NCBI RefSeq assembly: GCF_905220365.1
Contig: NC_061126.1
Location: forward strand, 12,586,001-12,650,000
Direction: 5' to 3'
From: Vanessa cardui
Taxonomy: Eukaryota > Arthropoda > Insecta > Lepidoptera > Nymphalidae
Length of the DNA stretch: 64,000 nt
The stretch's first letter is position 1, and each line of letters opens with the position of its first letter. Positions 12,690-25,118 of the stretch are shown here, piece by piece. The position numbers and the translations under genes are program-made. The notes beneath the pieces were generated by a model that was not told where the DNA came from, did no database searches, and worked only from the letters and a program-made list of their open reading frames with translations.

Positions 12690-13680
12690 TAATCATTAAT
12701 ATAATACTATTTTTGAAGCAAATATAATTCAATATAAAAATATAAATAGACTTAAGAATTGTATAGGAAATTCCATGTCATCTTTTCAAAGAAATTAGAC
12801 TCCTCAACCTTCAAATTATAGTGCCAGTTCCACAACTTTTATTTTTTAAGAAATCGGTCATATACAGCTCGCTAGTACCAGTATCTTCAACTCCACTGCT
12901 ATCAATAAATTGCGGTTCGAATAATTGACAATAAAGGTAGTTCCTTATCTTCTATCTCTAACGTATCTCCTACGGTATCGTTCTCGGGGATATTGCTTCA
13001 TTCATCGTGGCCACTGAATTTTACTATGGAACCGTTCATCAGAATATTAAATTTCATCTACATCACCTCGATGTCTAGTAATTTATAGCAGTTCATTTCC
13101 CACCGGCTTCGCACCTGCAAGCCCTGTGGCTTTACAAATGTCCCACACCACTTTCTTCCTATTAATGGTTTTCCTTCTATCCGCCCCCAATTTCATATTT
13201 GACAGTCAAGACTGTCAAAAGGGCTTTAGGTGTTTTTTGTATATAGTTTGTAAGTATATTAATATCTTTGAACAGTTCATAATTTATATTTCATTGTATT
13301 TATGTTATATCGCCTTTTTAAATGTTTACATAAGAATATTTTAAGGACTAAGATTTTCGTTAATAAATAAGTCTTTTCAATCTTAAAAGTATTATTATTG
13401 ACATATTTTCTACGTTTTCTAATAATATTACAATAGTAATTCAGTATCATGATAATAACTTGCTGCCTATTAGAAATAAATAGAAGCCACAATTTATGAG
13501 ATGACTAGAACTAACAAATGTTTATTTGATACAGCTATAGTTGAAACCAAGATTTGTTTTTTATACACAAATCTGCTCAATTTTCTCTTGAAAAAATAGT
13601 AATATGCTTATGACTTTCCCAAATTTGATAAATGGTCAATAAAATACAACACAACAAGATAATGTTTAACTATCAATGTG
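12690..13680. repeat. 3' flank of locus C, duplicate of the flanks of A and B
   Basis: No gene is visible. It is the same block as after A, B and D, including the GTATCGTTCTCGGGGA and CACCGGCTTCGCACCTGCAA pieces. Confidence 0.65.
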
Positions 13681-13794
13681 CACTACTGTATAAATCTGTA
13701 GAGTCTGTCTGTACATTAAATGTTTTTGTAGAATTTCGTCATAAGTATTCCTCTTATGAGTGACTGATATCAGTTTTACCATTTTTAAAATTAT

Positions 13795-13813
13795 TGTCTG
13801 TCTGTCTGTCTGT
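13795..13813. repeat. TCTG microsatellite
   Basis: About five tandem TCTG units introduce a stretch (GCTATAACTTGAGAACGACT, then AAATTGGTATAC) that resembles a common insect interspersed repeat. Confidence 0.7.
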
Positions 13814-15211
13814 ATGTCCCGCTATAACTTGAGAACGACTGAAACGATCTTTATAAAAATTGGTATACAGGAAGAACATGTGCTTGCGCAAATAATAGGC
13901 TATCTATAAATATAAAAAAGGGTGTGTTTGTATGTACATCATCTATAGACTCAATCAAATTTGACCGATTATTATGAGAATTGGTATGTATATGCATTTT
14001 TTAAGGAGGTTTGTGTGATATCCCTATTGACGTAACTCGCCATCAGGACGCGCTGAGATGTAAACACTTCTACATATTTCAAGCGATTGTCATGAAAATT
14101 ATTACGTACAAGTATTTTATCACAGGGAAAATTGTTATTCCATTCCTATTATTAAAAATCACCAACAGGTGGCCCTTACATGTGTTACTATGAACTTCTA
14201 ACCCGATCAACAGATAATAATATAAAATGAAATAAGAAATGAATATCCATTCAAAAATCAAAACCACTAACTTAATTTTCATCATTTGTGACAATTAACA
14301 TAAAATAATACAACAATTCTAATCATAATTTTAAAATAAAATAATTGTAAATTACATATACGGGAAGAAATGATTACCTTTTTTGATAATAAGAAAGTGA
14401 ACAATAATCATAATTGGTAAGTATACTCATAACTTTAATACTAATGAATCCTTAGATTAAAACCAGTTTCTTTAAATTATTTACAATGCCACCCACCAAA
14501 GAAACAAAATATCGGAACATCGACGATAAATGCGCAGCGTCAACCAACCAAAAGAGCTAGCTACTGAAACACCACACCAACAAGAAATACGTTTAGAAGC
14601 GAAAATAATCCGAATTTGTTCTTTAAGAGCTGCCGTAACCGTCAGTCCAATCAGTAATAATCAAGTTGCAGATCTCCGAACAAGAGGATCTTAATCAAGA
14701 GCTACTTAAAAACCTGACGAGCGAGTCCAACGACTGGATGATCAAAATTTAAATAGACTAAGTCAAGAACTAGATCCATCTCAGTAAATTACCCTTCAAT
14801 TAAGATATAGGTTATGATAACAAGATGCACCTCGATTTGATCATTGGCTCAATGAATATAGTGTGCACATATTGTCAGTTTAAGTTTAAGATAAACTGCT
14901 TGTATATCCTGCACCACTGGCAAAATGTATTTACTATAACCGGTGGAACCACCAGAACCTCTTATGTACGTTACTGGAACTACTAACTAACTAAGGAGTC
15001 TAAATATTTCCTTCAGCATTTTAGAAATTACAGCTCATGTTTTCAAATGACATTATTTTGAGTAACAAATATCGTACGATAGAATAATTTCCATACATTT
15101 AAAGTACAAGGACAAGCATAACATCAAAATGGTTCACATCTTTCAGCTTCGGTTGAAAAAGATCCTGTCATGACCAAATTTACGTTTAAAAAAATTAAAC
15201 GTATTTTTTTT
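13814..15211. other. Spacer without a recognisable gene
   Basis: The sequence is AT-rich, with a less AT-rich part at about 14,480-14,800 that carries many stops in every frame I read. It may be old transposon remains. I can support no coding call. Confidence 0.4.
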
Positions 15212-15479
15212 TATCAGAATTTCTGTATTTACATGAAAGTCGTTTGAATATCTGGAGTTGGGTCGTTCTATCAAACGAATCACTTAAGACATGTAACAAT
15301 AATTGCAACGTTCAAATTGTTTTGCTCTTGAATAAGACATATAACCAGAAACATGGAAATGATATGTTAGAGTCAAAATATTTTTAATGAAGAGAAATTA
15401 TTTGCACTAAAAGATTTTGCACATTTACAAAACGGTATTAGATAACTTCAGAAATTATGACAAATCTCTGAAATTTGAG
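15212..15479 (+). pseudogene. Decayed exon 1 fragment of a gustatory receptor
   Basis: This matches the last third of exon 1 of gene E (about 21,870-22,153) and keeps the exon-end donor (TTTGAG|GTAAGATTAAATTT). An in-frame TGA replaces the Arg codon after TTTTGCTCT, and one-base deletions occur near 15,413. No exon 2-4 follows. It is closer to E than to the flanking C and D, so it marks an old E-like copy left between them. Confidence 0.75.
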
Positions 15480-15842
15480 GTAAGATTAAATTTCCCAATG
15501 GGCAAGCACATAACTTTACGTCAAAACATTTCCTTACATTATCATCATCAAAATGCCTTATATAAAAAGAAAAAGAATAAGACGACCGTGTAATGTGCAT
15601 GCTGAGGTGGTATATGTCTACATTATAAGTTTAAGTCTGTTCTCATGATAATACACTGTTATATTAAAACAATTGTGTATTTCTTATGTTCATGTAATGA
15701 TATGCAAAACTGTAACAGGAAATTTTTTTACCAAAAAAGTGCAAATTTTTACCACTCATAATTTTTCAAAACCTTCCCAACATTTCAAAAAGGATAGGTG
15801 TGATAGTGAGAGAAACTCCTCTTTATGGACAGGGAAAGGCCT

Positions 15843-16258
15843 TTTTTTTGTTTAACGAGGAGGAAATGCCTTTACGCATTTCGCCCGGTCGAGGGATCGG
15901 GACGGGTATGCAGGACTCAACCGGGCCCATAAGGTACCCGTGCTAGGGCTGAAGGCCCTATCCTACCCACTAAAACAATCTTCGGGTTTCCACCATGCCG
16001 TTGAGTGGTGAGGCAAAGGGATCGCCCAGGACATGCAACCGCGACTCCACCAGAAGGCTGGGCGTCAACAAAGCTGACGAAGCTGACTTCCTTCCTAGCC
16101 AACGAGGCCACTCACGTGGTCCGTGGACGCCAACCAGGAACGTAACAGGAGCAGCGCCGCGGCATTCCTCCCGCCAGTCTTAGCCGTGGCCGACGAACAA
16201 ACTCAAGCCGGCCCCGTTGCCTAGGGTTACACCACGAGGAGGTGACTGACATGCACCC
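15843..16258 (-). mobile_element. LINE 3'-end fragment with imperfect 17-bp target duplication
   Basis: This GC-rich insert stands out from its AT-rich surroundings. On the minus strand it ends in a short A-rich tail (TTTAAACAAAAAAA-like), as expected of retroposition. It is flanked by TGGACAGGGAAAGGCCT (15,826-15,842) and TGGACAAAGAAAGGCCT (16,259-16,275). The TTTTAGTGGGTA piece is shared with the element at 28,298-28,495, suggesting one LINE class. No enzyme domain remains. Confidence 0.65.
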
Positions 16259-16334
16259 TGGACAAAGAAAGGCCTAGTCAGACGCGATGTGAGACAGATG
16301 CAAACATTTTTATTTTAATTAGAGGATCTTGGAG

Positions 16335-16560
16335 TCCCTTAATGAAGGCATGTAAAAAAATAAACAAGGAACAAACAAACATCTCCTAGGATGATGTACT
16401 TTGTAATCTATCTTTCTACCAAGAAATTTGAAAGATAGTGCTTCAACAATCATAGTAACATATTATCTCCCTATTCTTAATAGGAGTCCCGGATCGTAAG
16501 AGATTTGCTGAAATACTTTATTGTCATCTTTAGCTGAATTGTATATTTTCTTTATAAATG
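16335..16560 (+). pseudogene. Decayed copy of the 3,884-4,147 frame
   Basis: Stretches such as GCTTCAACAATCATAGTAAC and ATTCTTAATAGGAGTCC align with the 3.9-kb frame, but several indels and stops break it. It lies upstream of gene D just as the other lies upstream of B, so it belongs to the duplicated spacer. Confidence 0.5.
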
Positions 16561-16784
16561 ATAAACTTATCTCTTGATAAAATTAATGATTAATTGTGTA
16601 ATGATCATGTTACAGTAAAACCATAAATTGCCTTGTTATTAGACAAGCAAGTCAATGATTGATGTCATAATAATAATATTAAAACCTTCAATTTCTTTAT
16701 ACAAATTAGATATTTTATATTACAGCTCAAACGACTGCAGTGCTTGTACTTAATCATTAATTTTAATTAAGTTATGTATGACCT

Positions 16785-16915
16785 TCCTTCCTTAAAGGCC
16801 AGCAACGCACATGCAAGCCCCCTGGTGCTGCAGATGTGGTAGGTCCATAGGCTGTGGTAGTCAATTTTCATCAGGTGAGCTTCCTGCTCGTTTGTCATCT
16901 ATCATATAAAAAACC
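16785..16915 (+). repeat. Short interspersed repeat (TTAAAGGCCAGCAACGC type)
   Basis: It resembles the tail of a common lepidopteran retroposon, ending GGTGAGCTTCCTGCTCGTTT then an A-rich run. The reverse complement is at about 47,588-47,690. Confidence 0.6.
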
Positions 16916-17159
16916 ATCTCTAGGTTTGTCAAAATATTTAAAAAAAAATACTTAATTAAAAATATGGTTTGGATTTCATTGGTTTCAATTGGTTAGAAAT
17001 AAATACTTTACATTTTCTGATTTTACTTTTATAGACATAAACTATTTAGTAACAGTAAGATAGGTTTACTATATTAACCATATTTCTCAAATATATTACA
17101 GTAATTATTGGTAGTGTGTTAATACATAAAAATCAATTTACGAAATGAGTATTGTCAAG

Positions 17160-17195
17160 CAAATCGATACGAGTTCTAACAAATGGATGTTAAAT
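17160..17195 (+). promoter_or_regulatory. Conserved upstream block of locus D
   Basis: CAAATCGATACGAGTTCTAA then CAAATGGATGTTAAAT lies 61-96 bp before the ATG and is nearly identical to the block of gene B. Confidence 0.5.
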
Positions 17196-17255
17196 AAAAT
17201 GTTGTCGTGGTCTGTAACTGTTAAACCTGAGTTCTGAGCGATTTACAAAAAGAAA

Positions 17256-18925
17256 ATGTACAATAAATATACAACTAAAAAATTACAAGGGACATTTTCT
17301 TTTAGGTGTATTTGCTTGTTACGTTCATTGTTTGGATATTATTGCGATTTTTTTTCTTCAAAAATATTGTGTATTTTAGCAAGAATATATTGCTTGACAT
17401 ACTTTTTTGGATCTATGGCTTACTTTGTCTGGACTGTCTGTAATGGTGTTCCGCGAACAACATTTAAATTTTATGGGTTTTTGAGTACAAACTTCATTAT
17501 GGTTATTATTATTTCGACATTTACGAAAGATGGTGCTTTTGTCAAATTTTGCACCAATTTTAACACTATAGACAAAATAATCGGATTTAAAGGAAAATTA
17601 GACGTAAAAGTGACATTCTCAATAGTTTCTATTTGTGTTCTGATGAAATATTTGTCAGAATTTACGTTTCTATTTGATGAAACAACATTTTTTAAAACTT
17701 GGAATCCCATCGTATCATCAAACATAATAACGTGTCACTTAAGTCATGTGATAAGAATCGCAATGTTAGAAATGTTTTGCTCGAGAATGAAACATATAAC
17801 CCGAGACTTGGAAACGAAATGTTATGCCCGAAATCTTTCGAATGATGAAAAAATATTTACATTGAAAAGATTTATCCATATGTACAAAAATTTACTTGAC
17901 AATTTCAGCAGTAATAATAAATATTTCAAAGTTGAGGTAAGATTGTACATATTCTCATGTCCTTTAAATAATCATCTTTAGAATAATCAATTTTGACTAA
18001 GATAATAATAGGAGTAATCTTAATTTCAGTTTTTGTACATTGTTAATTGTAATATGTTTTTAAACGGTGACCGTCTTGAAGTAGCTGATACTACGGTGTT
18101 CCAATCCAATTCTATTCCTAATAATAGAATTGGATTCCAAACTTCAGTGGAGTCCTCATTTATCATTACAAGAAGACTTAGCTCCGCAGCATACGCGGTT
18201 AGAAAAGTTAGACAACTAACTAATATTGATACCGCTCGTTTAGTTTATTTTTGTTATTTTCACAGTATTATGTCATATGGCATATTACTTTGGAGTAACG
18301 CTGCAAATATTGAATCTGTCTTTATTTTACAAAAGAGAGCAATCCGGTTTATTTATAATCTTGGAGCTAGAGACTCTCTTCGGGATGTTTTTAACAAAGC
18401 AGGAATACTTACTGTTGCTTCGCAATATATTTACAACAATATTATGTATATTCACAGTAACATTGATCACTTAATAAAATCACTGATAATCATTGTATGT
18501 GCACTAGTAAGGATAAGCTTATAACGCCAAGTTTCCGACTCCGCAAAGTCAATAAATCTTTTTTGGGGCAAGGTATCCGTTTCTATAATAAATTCCGCAG
18601 ACATTTTTAACTTTGCCGTTTCGTAAATTCGAATCGTTTGTAAAAAATACATTGGTAGAAAAAAGCATATTATTCGATACAAGATTTTATAGATGATAAA
18701 AAAGCGTAGAGTTAATACCTATTGACTTCCAAGGAGGATATATTAATTGCTATAATTGTTTTTAACTAACATGAGTTTGTATTTTTTAAATGTTAAAAAA
18801 AAGTAACTGCTGAGTTTCTTGCCCGTTCTTCTCGGTAGATTCTGCTTTCCGAACCAGTGGTAGCTTCAATTAATTGTAAAATGACGATTCAAAAGTGCTT
18901 GTAAAAGCCTACTTGAATAAAGTTT

Positions 18926-18963
<38 letters not shown>

Positions 18964-20086
18964 AATTGTTTTCACAAAACAAGATCCTAGTAGAACCGTA
19001 TAATGTGATAAACTGAATTTTGTAATACTGTCTAGATGTTTGTTTTATGCTAATGTTGTTTCACGTTTATTAATTATTAAAATTCATTTCCGTACTGTAA
19101 TTATCCAGATTCTGATTTGAACATCTATATTTCTTAAGTAAATCTAATAGAGTTAAATGAATACATTTATAATAATATTCCTTTCAGATGTTTATCGGTT
19201 TGATTTTTACATTCGCCAAAATAATAGTTTGCATAGACGAAGGAGTTGTAAAATATGTATCTACAGTAAGTGATGATCGTTTGTATTTTGTCTGATATAA
19301 TTTTATTTAAGTATCTAAAGACATTGACAATCGGAATAATAAAAGTAAATATGTAAATAGTAATATAGTATATGTATAAACATAAAATATTTTAATATTA
19401 TTAATTCCAGAAGTCTAAATGGCTGACATTCAATTTAGTGATCGAAGCATTAATAGCTACGATTTTGATGGTAGCAACGGCTCTGATAGCGGAGGTGATT
19501 TTAAATGAATACGATAAAGTTAAAGAGACGTGTGGAAATATTTTGTTAACATGTACAGGTAAAGATAAAGCATAGTAGTGAGATAACGATTAATGCAGAA
19601 TCCATGTAGCTAGGCAGAACAGTGATAGAAATTGATTTTCAAATCAAACTTCCCAGCGGTTGCTTAGTCCTGGTGGAGAGAAGTTCCACGTGACTTGAAG
19701 ACTCTAGAACCATCTACTAATTACTAACTACTAATTACTAACTCAAGGCTCTGATTCCCCGTCTGTATATATTTAAAGCGGCTATTACTGTTCTGGTTAA
19801 TGTCACACCTGGTTGTACTGTACTATACAAAAATATTTGTCAGTGATATTTCTGGCACACAATGCGTACTAATAATACTCAGTTCGAAATGAACCTTTTA
19901 ATTTATGTTTTTTTTTCAGATGATAACTATCGTGCAGTGATCATTGAAGTTTTAGAATATGTCATGACACGACCCCCAAAGTACATGATTTGGCATTTAT
20001 TTCACATCGATATGAATTTAGTCACAGGACTAATAGAGCTATCTACAACGTATATTATTGTTGTGTTGAATTTCAGATACGATTAA
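17256..20086 (+). pseudogene. Gustatory receptor locus D, complete exon set but one-base deletion in exon 2
   Basis: Exons are 17256-17936, 19189-19265, 19411-19558 and 19920-20086. Exons 1, 3 and 4 are open and match B closely, ending TYIIVVLNF RYD. Exon 2 is 77 bp, whereas the seven other copies have 78: near 19,198-19,203 it reads GGTTGA where B and C read GGTTTGA. The frame then runs into a stop inside exon 2. If this is a homopolymer sequencing error, D is a normal 357-residue receptor; if real, it is a young pseudogene. Intron 1 contains a LINE fragment. The second half of exon 1 is almost identical to locus C. Confidence 0.7.
18035..18960 (+). mobile_element. 5'-truncated LINE fragment with GATT tail in intron 1 of locus D
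   Basis: The frame at 18,033-18,524 carries a region typical of the C-terminal side of LINE reverse transcriptases (FHSIMSYGILLW, LQKRAIRFIYNLG, RDSLRDVF). After it come a 3' UTR and AATAAAGTTTATTTTGATTG with about six TTGA units. The same tail without coding sequence occurs at 24,555-24,787, and in reverse at 51,430-51,492. A CR1- or Jockey-like origin is likely but not settled. Confidence 0.7.
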
Positions 20087-21090
20087 AGTCATTAATATAA
20101 TAATAATTTTTGCAAAGATAGAATTCAACATCAATATAAATAAACGTAAGCATTGTGTATGAAAATCCAAGTCATCTTTTCAAAATTTGAAGAAGCATTT
20201 AGTATTATGTAAAGTTTATGTTTATCAAAGATATTACTCAGATATTCATTGGCAATTTTCAAATTTTATGCACTATGAGCATAATAGTTTCAGTTTTACA
20301 ACTTTTACAACTAGTTTTTTATCAGTCATATACAGGAACTTCTCCAGTAAAAGCATCTTCAACTCCACTGCTTTTAATAAAGAGCGGTTCGAATTATTGA
20401 TATTCAAGGTATCTTCTATCCCTTACGTCTTATCTTCTTCGGCATTGGTCACGGAGAAAAAGGTTCAATAGTAGCATATTAAATTTCATCATCCTTGATG
20501 ACTAGTAACTAATAGCAGCGCGATTTGTAAAGGTATTTGCTATTGGTGTTGCACCATCAAGCCCTTCGGCATAGCAATACTTTTGTAGTAAAAATATTAA
20601 TATTAAGTCCTTAAATGTATGCAAATATGAATTAAAAATAGTTACTGCATAAATCTTGACCGCGTGGAATGGAACCAGCCCCGTCACCAGTGGAGGCAAT
20701 AACAAATTGAGCTGTAATGGTGTTTTTTTAATATAGTTCATAAGTAATGAATACGCTTGGTAAAGTTCATAATTTAGATTTAATTGTGATTATATTATTT
20801 CGCTTTCTAAAATGTTTATATAAGAATGTTTTAAGGACTAAGATTTTTCGTTAATAAATAAGTCTATGCAATCTCAAAGTACTATTTTTCACTCAATCTA
20901 GTGCTTGAGGTTTCCAAAAAAGATTACAATATTAATTCTGTACGACGATAATGAATTGTTGCCTATTACAAATAAATATAAGCGATAATTTACAAATGAC
21001 TAGCTCTAACGTGGGTATCACATGTAGATAAAGCTTTAAAGATGAAGCCAAGAATTTTTTTTATCCATAAATCTGGTCAATTTTCTCTTA
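20087..21090. repeat. 3' flank of locus D, duplicate of the A-C flank
   Basis: No gene is visible. It is a more diverged copy of the flank that follows genes A-C (for example AGTATTACGTCTTATCTTCT-like and AAGTCTATGCAATCTCAAAG pieces). Confidence 0.55.
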
Positions 21091-21109
21091 ACTTTCTTAT
21101 TTCTTACAG

Positions 21110-21195
21110 CGCCAGTGTCTATGGGCGGTAGGGACCACTGACTATTTGGTGGCCCATATGCTCGTCCACCAACCAATAGCATAAAAAAAATGTAA
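21110..21195 (+). repeat. LINE tail fragment
   Basis: GGTGGCCCATATGCTCGTCC followed by an A-rich end matches the 3' tail of the minus-strand LINE at 47,735-49,020. Confidence 0.6.
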
Positions 21196-21374
21196 AAAAA
21201 ATTCTGTCATGTCCAACTTTCTTTTTAACATTTTTGTAATTTGTGTTTCTTATTTTTTAACTACGTGGAACATCAACAACTCAAATTCATTAATTCTCAA
21301 ATCTATCTTCTTCATTGCATTTCTTTAACAGAACTTATTAAATAAACAGCTTCAATTTATGAAATTACTTTTAA

Positions 21375-21410
21375 CAAATCGATATGCCCTCTAACAGATG
21401 GATATCGAAT
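21375..21410 (+). promoter_or_regulatory. Conserved upstream block of gene E
   Basis: CAAATCGATATGCCCTCTAA then CAGATGGATATCGAAT lies 63-98 bp before the ATG. The core is kept although the surrounding sequence differs from B-D. Confidence 0.5.
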
Positions 21411-21472
21411 AAAATATTGTCATTCTCCGTAACTACGAACAATGACAACAAAGACTGTGCTACAGAATTAAA

Positions 21473-24400
21473 ATGTTAAAAAAATATTTAATACACAAAG
21501 TTCATGGAACATTTTCTCTTAACGTTATGTATATGTTAAGATTGTTATACGGTTATTACAGTGATTTGCTTTCTTCAAAACTATTGTGTTTATTAGCAAG
21601 AATATACTGTCTTTCATATTTTTTCGTATCTCTTATTTACTCGTACTCGAAATGTTACGAATATCTTGGGCATACAACATACAGATTTTTTGCTCTTATA
21701 AACACAAATTTCGTAATAGTTAATTTTATTTCATTTTTTACAAAAGATGATGAGTTTTTTAAATTCTGTACCAATGTTACCATCATAGATAAAATAATCG
21801 GATTTAAAGGAAAATTGGACGTAAAAGTAACATTATCGATAACTTCTTGCTGCCTCGCGTTTAAGTATTTAACAGAATTACTGTATTTATATGGAGGTTC
21901 AAGTTTCATGACTATCTGGAGTTGGATCATACTATCAAATGTAATAACGAATCACTTAAGTCATGTAACAAGAATTGCAACGTTCGAATTGTTTTGCTCT
22001 AGAATAAGACATATAACCAGAAACTTGGAAATAATATGTTACAGTCATAATCTTTCTAATGAAGAGAAAATATTTGCACTGAAAAGATTTTTGCAAATTT
22101 ACAAAATGGTTTTGGATAACTTCAGCAATTATAATAAATTTTTGAAATTTGAGGTAAGATTAAATTTTCCATTGGACGAGAAGATAGCCTTATATTTTGA
22201 TATTTCCATACCGTGTACCTTATATTTCTTTAAAATATCTTATAAATCGATATTCTTAAATGTGTTGTTTGAACTTAGATTTAAATTTATATGACAATTG
22301 AGTCACTCGTCAATTCGAAATTAAAAAAAAAAGTGAAATGATTGTGCTTGCAAAGAATCTGTATGCTATGATGAAACAGATGTAAACTGATGTAATGATA
22401 AAATGCAACGTATGCTCATTGATTTAGAAATAACATTGATTAGTTCTGAAAGCTTTTCATCATTAGAATCGTTTACTGATATTTCGAATGAGCTATAAAA
22501 ATTGTATCCTTTGGTTTGACTATCAATAATATAGACAATACAGCAAATTAATGAAGTAAGGTATTGGAAAATGTCGAGGTGATGAGTCTCACTTGTCAGT
22601 AAAGATATCAAAAATCTGACCACGAGTCCATTTGTGCAAAAACTTACTTACTTCAAACTGAAAAAAAAAACACTGAGAATATAATTTTGATAAAACTGAA
22701 TAATGATAATCTTAATGATAGAAGCAGTCATTAATTTGCATTAATAGTCATACAATAATTAGCAATATTTTATTTTAGCTTTTATTACAATATGCTGTGA
22801 TTTATCAACTGTATCTAATTGAAAAATGTCTTATAAAGATCAGGATATTTACTTTGTAACTATATATTGGATATAGCTAAATATAATACAGATATAATAA
22901 AAACTATATAAAAATATTATTTTCAGATGTTTATCGGTTTAATTTATACATTTATCAAAATAATAATGTGTATAGACTATGGAATAGCAAGATATATTTC
23001 AAATGTAAGCATATTTCGACAATCGCACATTCATTTTTTTTAATTATCACGTTGTCAATAGATTTAAAATTTCAAAAGCAAATTGATTACTAAAATGTAT
23101 TAAACATTAACTAATGAATATTTTCATTCCCAGAAGACAACATTCCTTACTTTAAATTTAGGGATCGAAGCCTTCATAGCTACAATATTGATGACGTCAT
23201 CGGCTGTGCTAGCAGAGATGCTTTTAAATGAATATGATAAAAGTAAAGAAACCTGTGCAATTAGTTTGCTAACCTGTACAGGTGATTATGGTTGCAGTAA
23301 ATATTTATGAATTAGGTCTTAATTTTTATTTTATCCACTCGTATAATATTGACTGATTAGTCCTATTCAACTTATCCGTATAAAAAAATTGATTGAAATT
23401 TATCGATTTTTTTTAAATGACTAACGGAAACGCGGACCAGGACCCGCTGGATTGTAGTAATACGAATTACACATATACTGCTATATATTTTTATTATATA
23501 TTATTTATTATAGATTATGTATATATTATTTGAAAAAAAAAAATATATCAGTGTGGGCCACGTCACCCAAGAAGACGACAAAAATGATTTCCAGCGAAGA
23601 TCTGCTGATGTTTAGTGTAAAATATAAAACGCCAAAATGTAATTTAATATAAAATGTAAAAAAAGGCACGGGCATCTGCGAGCCTGTGGATGTTGTAAAG
23701 TAAAATAAAAAAAATGACTAATGGATACTTAAATATAAATATATTTATATATTTTAAAATTTCTTTTTTTTCTTTTATATTAAAAAAAAGAAGATTTTAA
23801 AATTAATTGATTAGGCAGTTTTATACGGAATTTTTGTTTCGAGTTCCAAAGAAAACAGTAAAGTAATTATGAGTTTATCAAATGTACGGGTTTAGATTTA
23901 TACTTTTTTTATTAATAAAAGAGTACGTACTTTAAAGAAGTGCTATTGTACTAGCCATGTTTTTCGCACTCTTTCCCTAGAGGATCTTTAGGGGAGTTTA
24001 AGCAAATGACGGCTTGTCAATGCGACCTACTAGGAGCAGAGGCCAGCTAAGAAGGACTAAGGAGTGAATAGGTAGGGGGAGATAGTATTTCCTTTGCTAA
24101 CTTTGCATAAGAACTAAGAAGGGAAGGGAAACAAGAGAATGCTTCCATTTAGGAAATAATGACTTGAGACGTAACAAAAATGTAAGTGATATATTGTACA
24201 GTCTTAGTCAGTACGGACTTTTGATTGATCAACTTCTGGAAGGATCTGAAGTAGTTACTTTCGCTTATTATATATCTACATATTAAAAAGACATATATAA
24301 AACGCGTATTATTATCGCGTCGCTTTTTATATTTTGGTTTTTAGGATGTCCGGAATTTCAAGCTTGTCCCATAGAAAATATCATGAAATTTGGTCCACTG

Positions 24401-25118
24401 GCTTGGCCGTGAAATAGCAACCGACAAACAAACAGATTTAATATAGCATTTATGATAATAATATAAAATAAAATAAACAGCACTTAAACTGTATATTGTT
24501 AATAAAAAATCTACAACAAAAATCAACGCAAAATATGAAAAAAGGAACAATGTATAATATTGACTTCCAAGCAGGATATATTAATTTAAATAATTGTATT
24601 TAACTCACATGAATTTGTATTTTTTAAATGTTAAAAACGAGTAACTACTGAGTTTCTTGCCGGTTCTCCTCGGTAGAATCTACTTTACAAACCGGTGGTA
24701 GCTTCACTTAATTGTAAAATGACGATTCAAAAGTGCTTGTAAAAGCCTATTTGAATAAAGTTTATTTTGATTTGATTTGATTTGTAAATCTATTAGACGT
24801 CCATAACGCTCATATTGATCGAATATTATGATTTTGATTAGCAACATATTGTATATGTACACGTACTATAAAAATATATAAAGTTGAATGGATATTCCCT
24901 CTATTTGCGCATGCTGTAAAAATAAAGTAGATTTACTCATTTTTTTGTTTACAGATGATAACTATCGTGAAATGATCTTCGAAGTTCTGGATTACCTAAT
25001 GGTTCGTCCACCAAAATTTTCGGTTTGGCACGTATTTCCAATCGATATTAATTTAGTCACCGGTTTAATAGATCTCTGTGTTTCATATATTATTATTCTA
25101 TTGCAATTTAGATATTAA
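21473..25118 (+). CDS. Gustatory receptor gene E, intact, 356 aa, four exons
   Basis: Exons are 21473-22153, 22927-23004, 23134-23281 and 24955-25118, with the same phases and the same 78- and 148-bp middle exons as B. The first exon gives four membrane segments and the charged stretch FCSRIRHITRNLE; exon 2 starts MFIGLIYTFIKIIMC; exon 3 contains the sixth helix; exon 4 reads RPPKFSVWHVFPIDINLVTG and ends SYIIILLQF RY. Here the TYhhhhhQF signature keeps Gln but has Ser for Thr at its first position. The start is the only Met close to the conserved block. Intron 3 (1.7 kb) carries a LINE tail. It sits between the A-D and G-I groups in sequence, nearest to F. It should be a chemoreceptor channel subunit of unknown ligand. 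Confidence 0.85.
24555..24787 (+). repeat. LINE 3' tail with TTTGA repeats in intron 3 of gene E
   Basis: It matches 18,710-18,960 (AATTGTAAAATGACGATTCA; AATAAAGTTTATTTTGA) but has no coding part. It is an extreme 5'-truncated insertion of the same LINE family. Confidence 0.75.

Noticed and set aside
18930..18960. CRISPR-like or functional tandem array
   Set aside because: A simple GATT microsatellite at a LINE 3' end.
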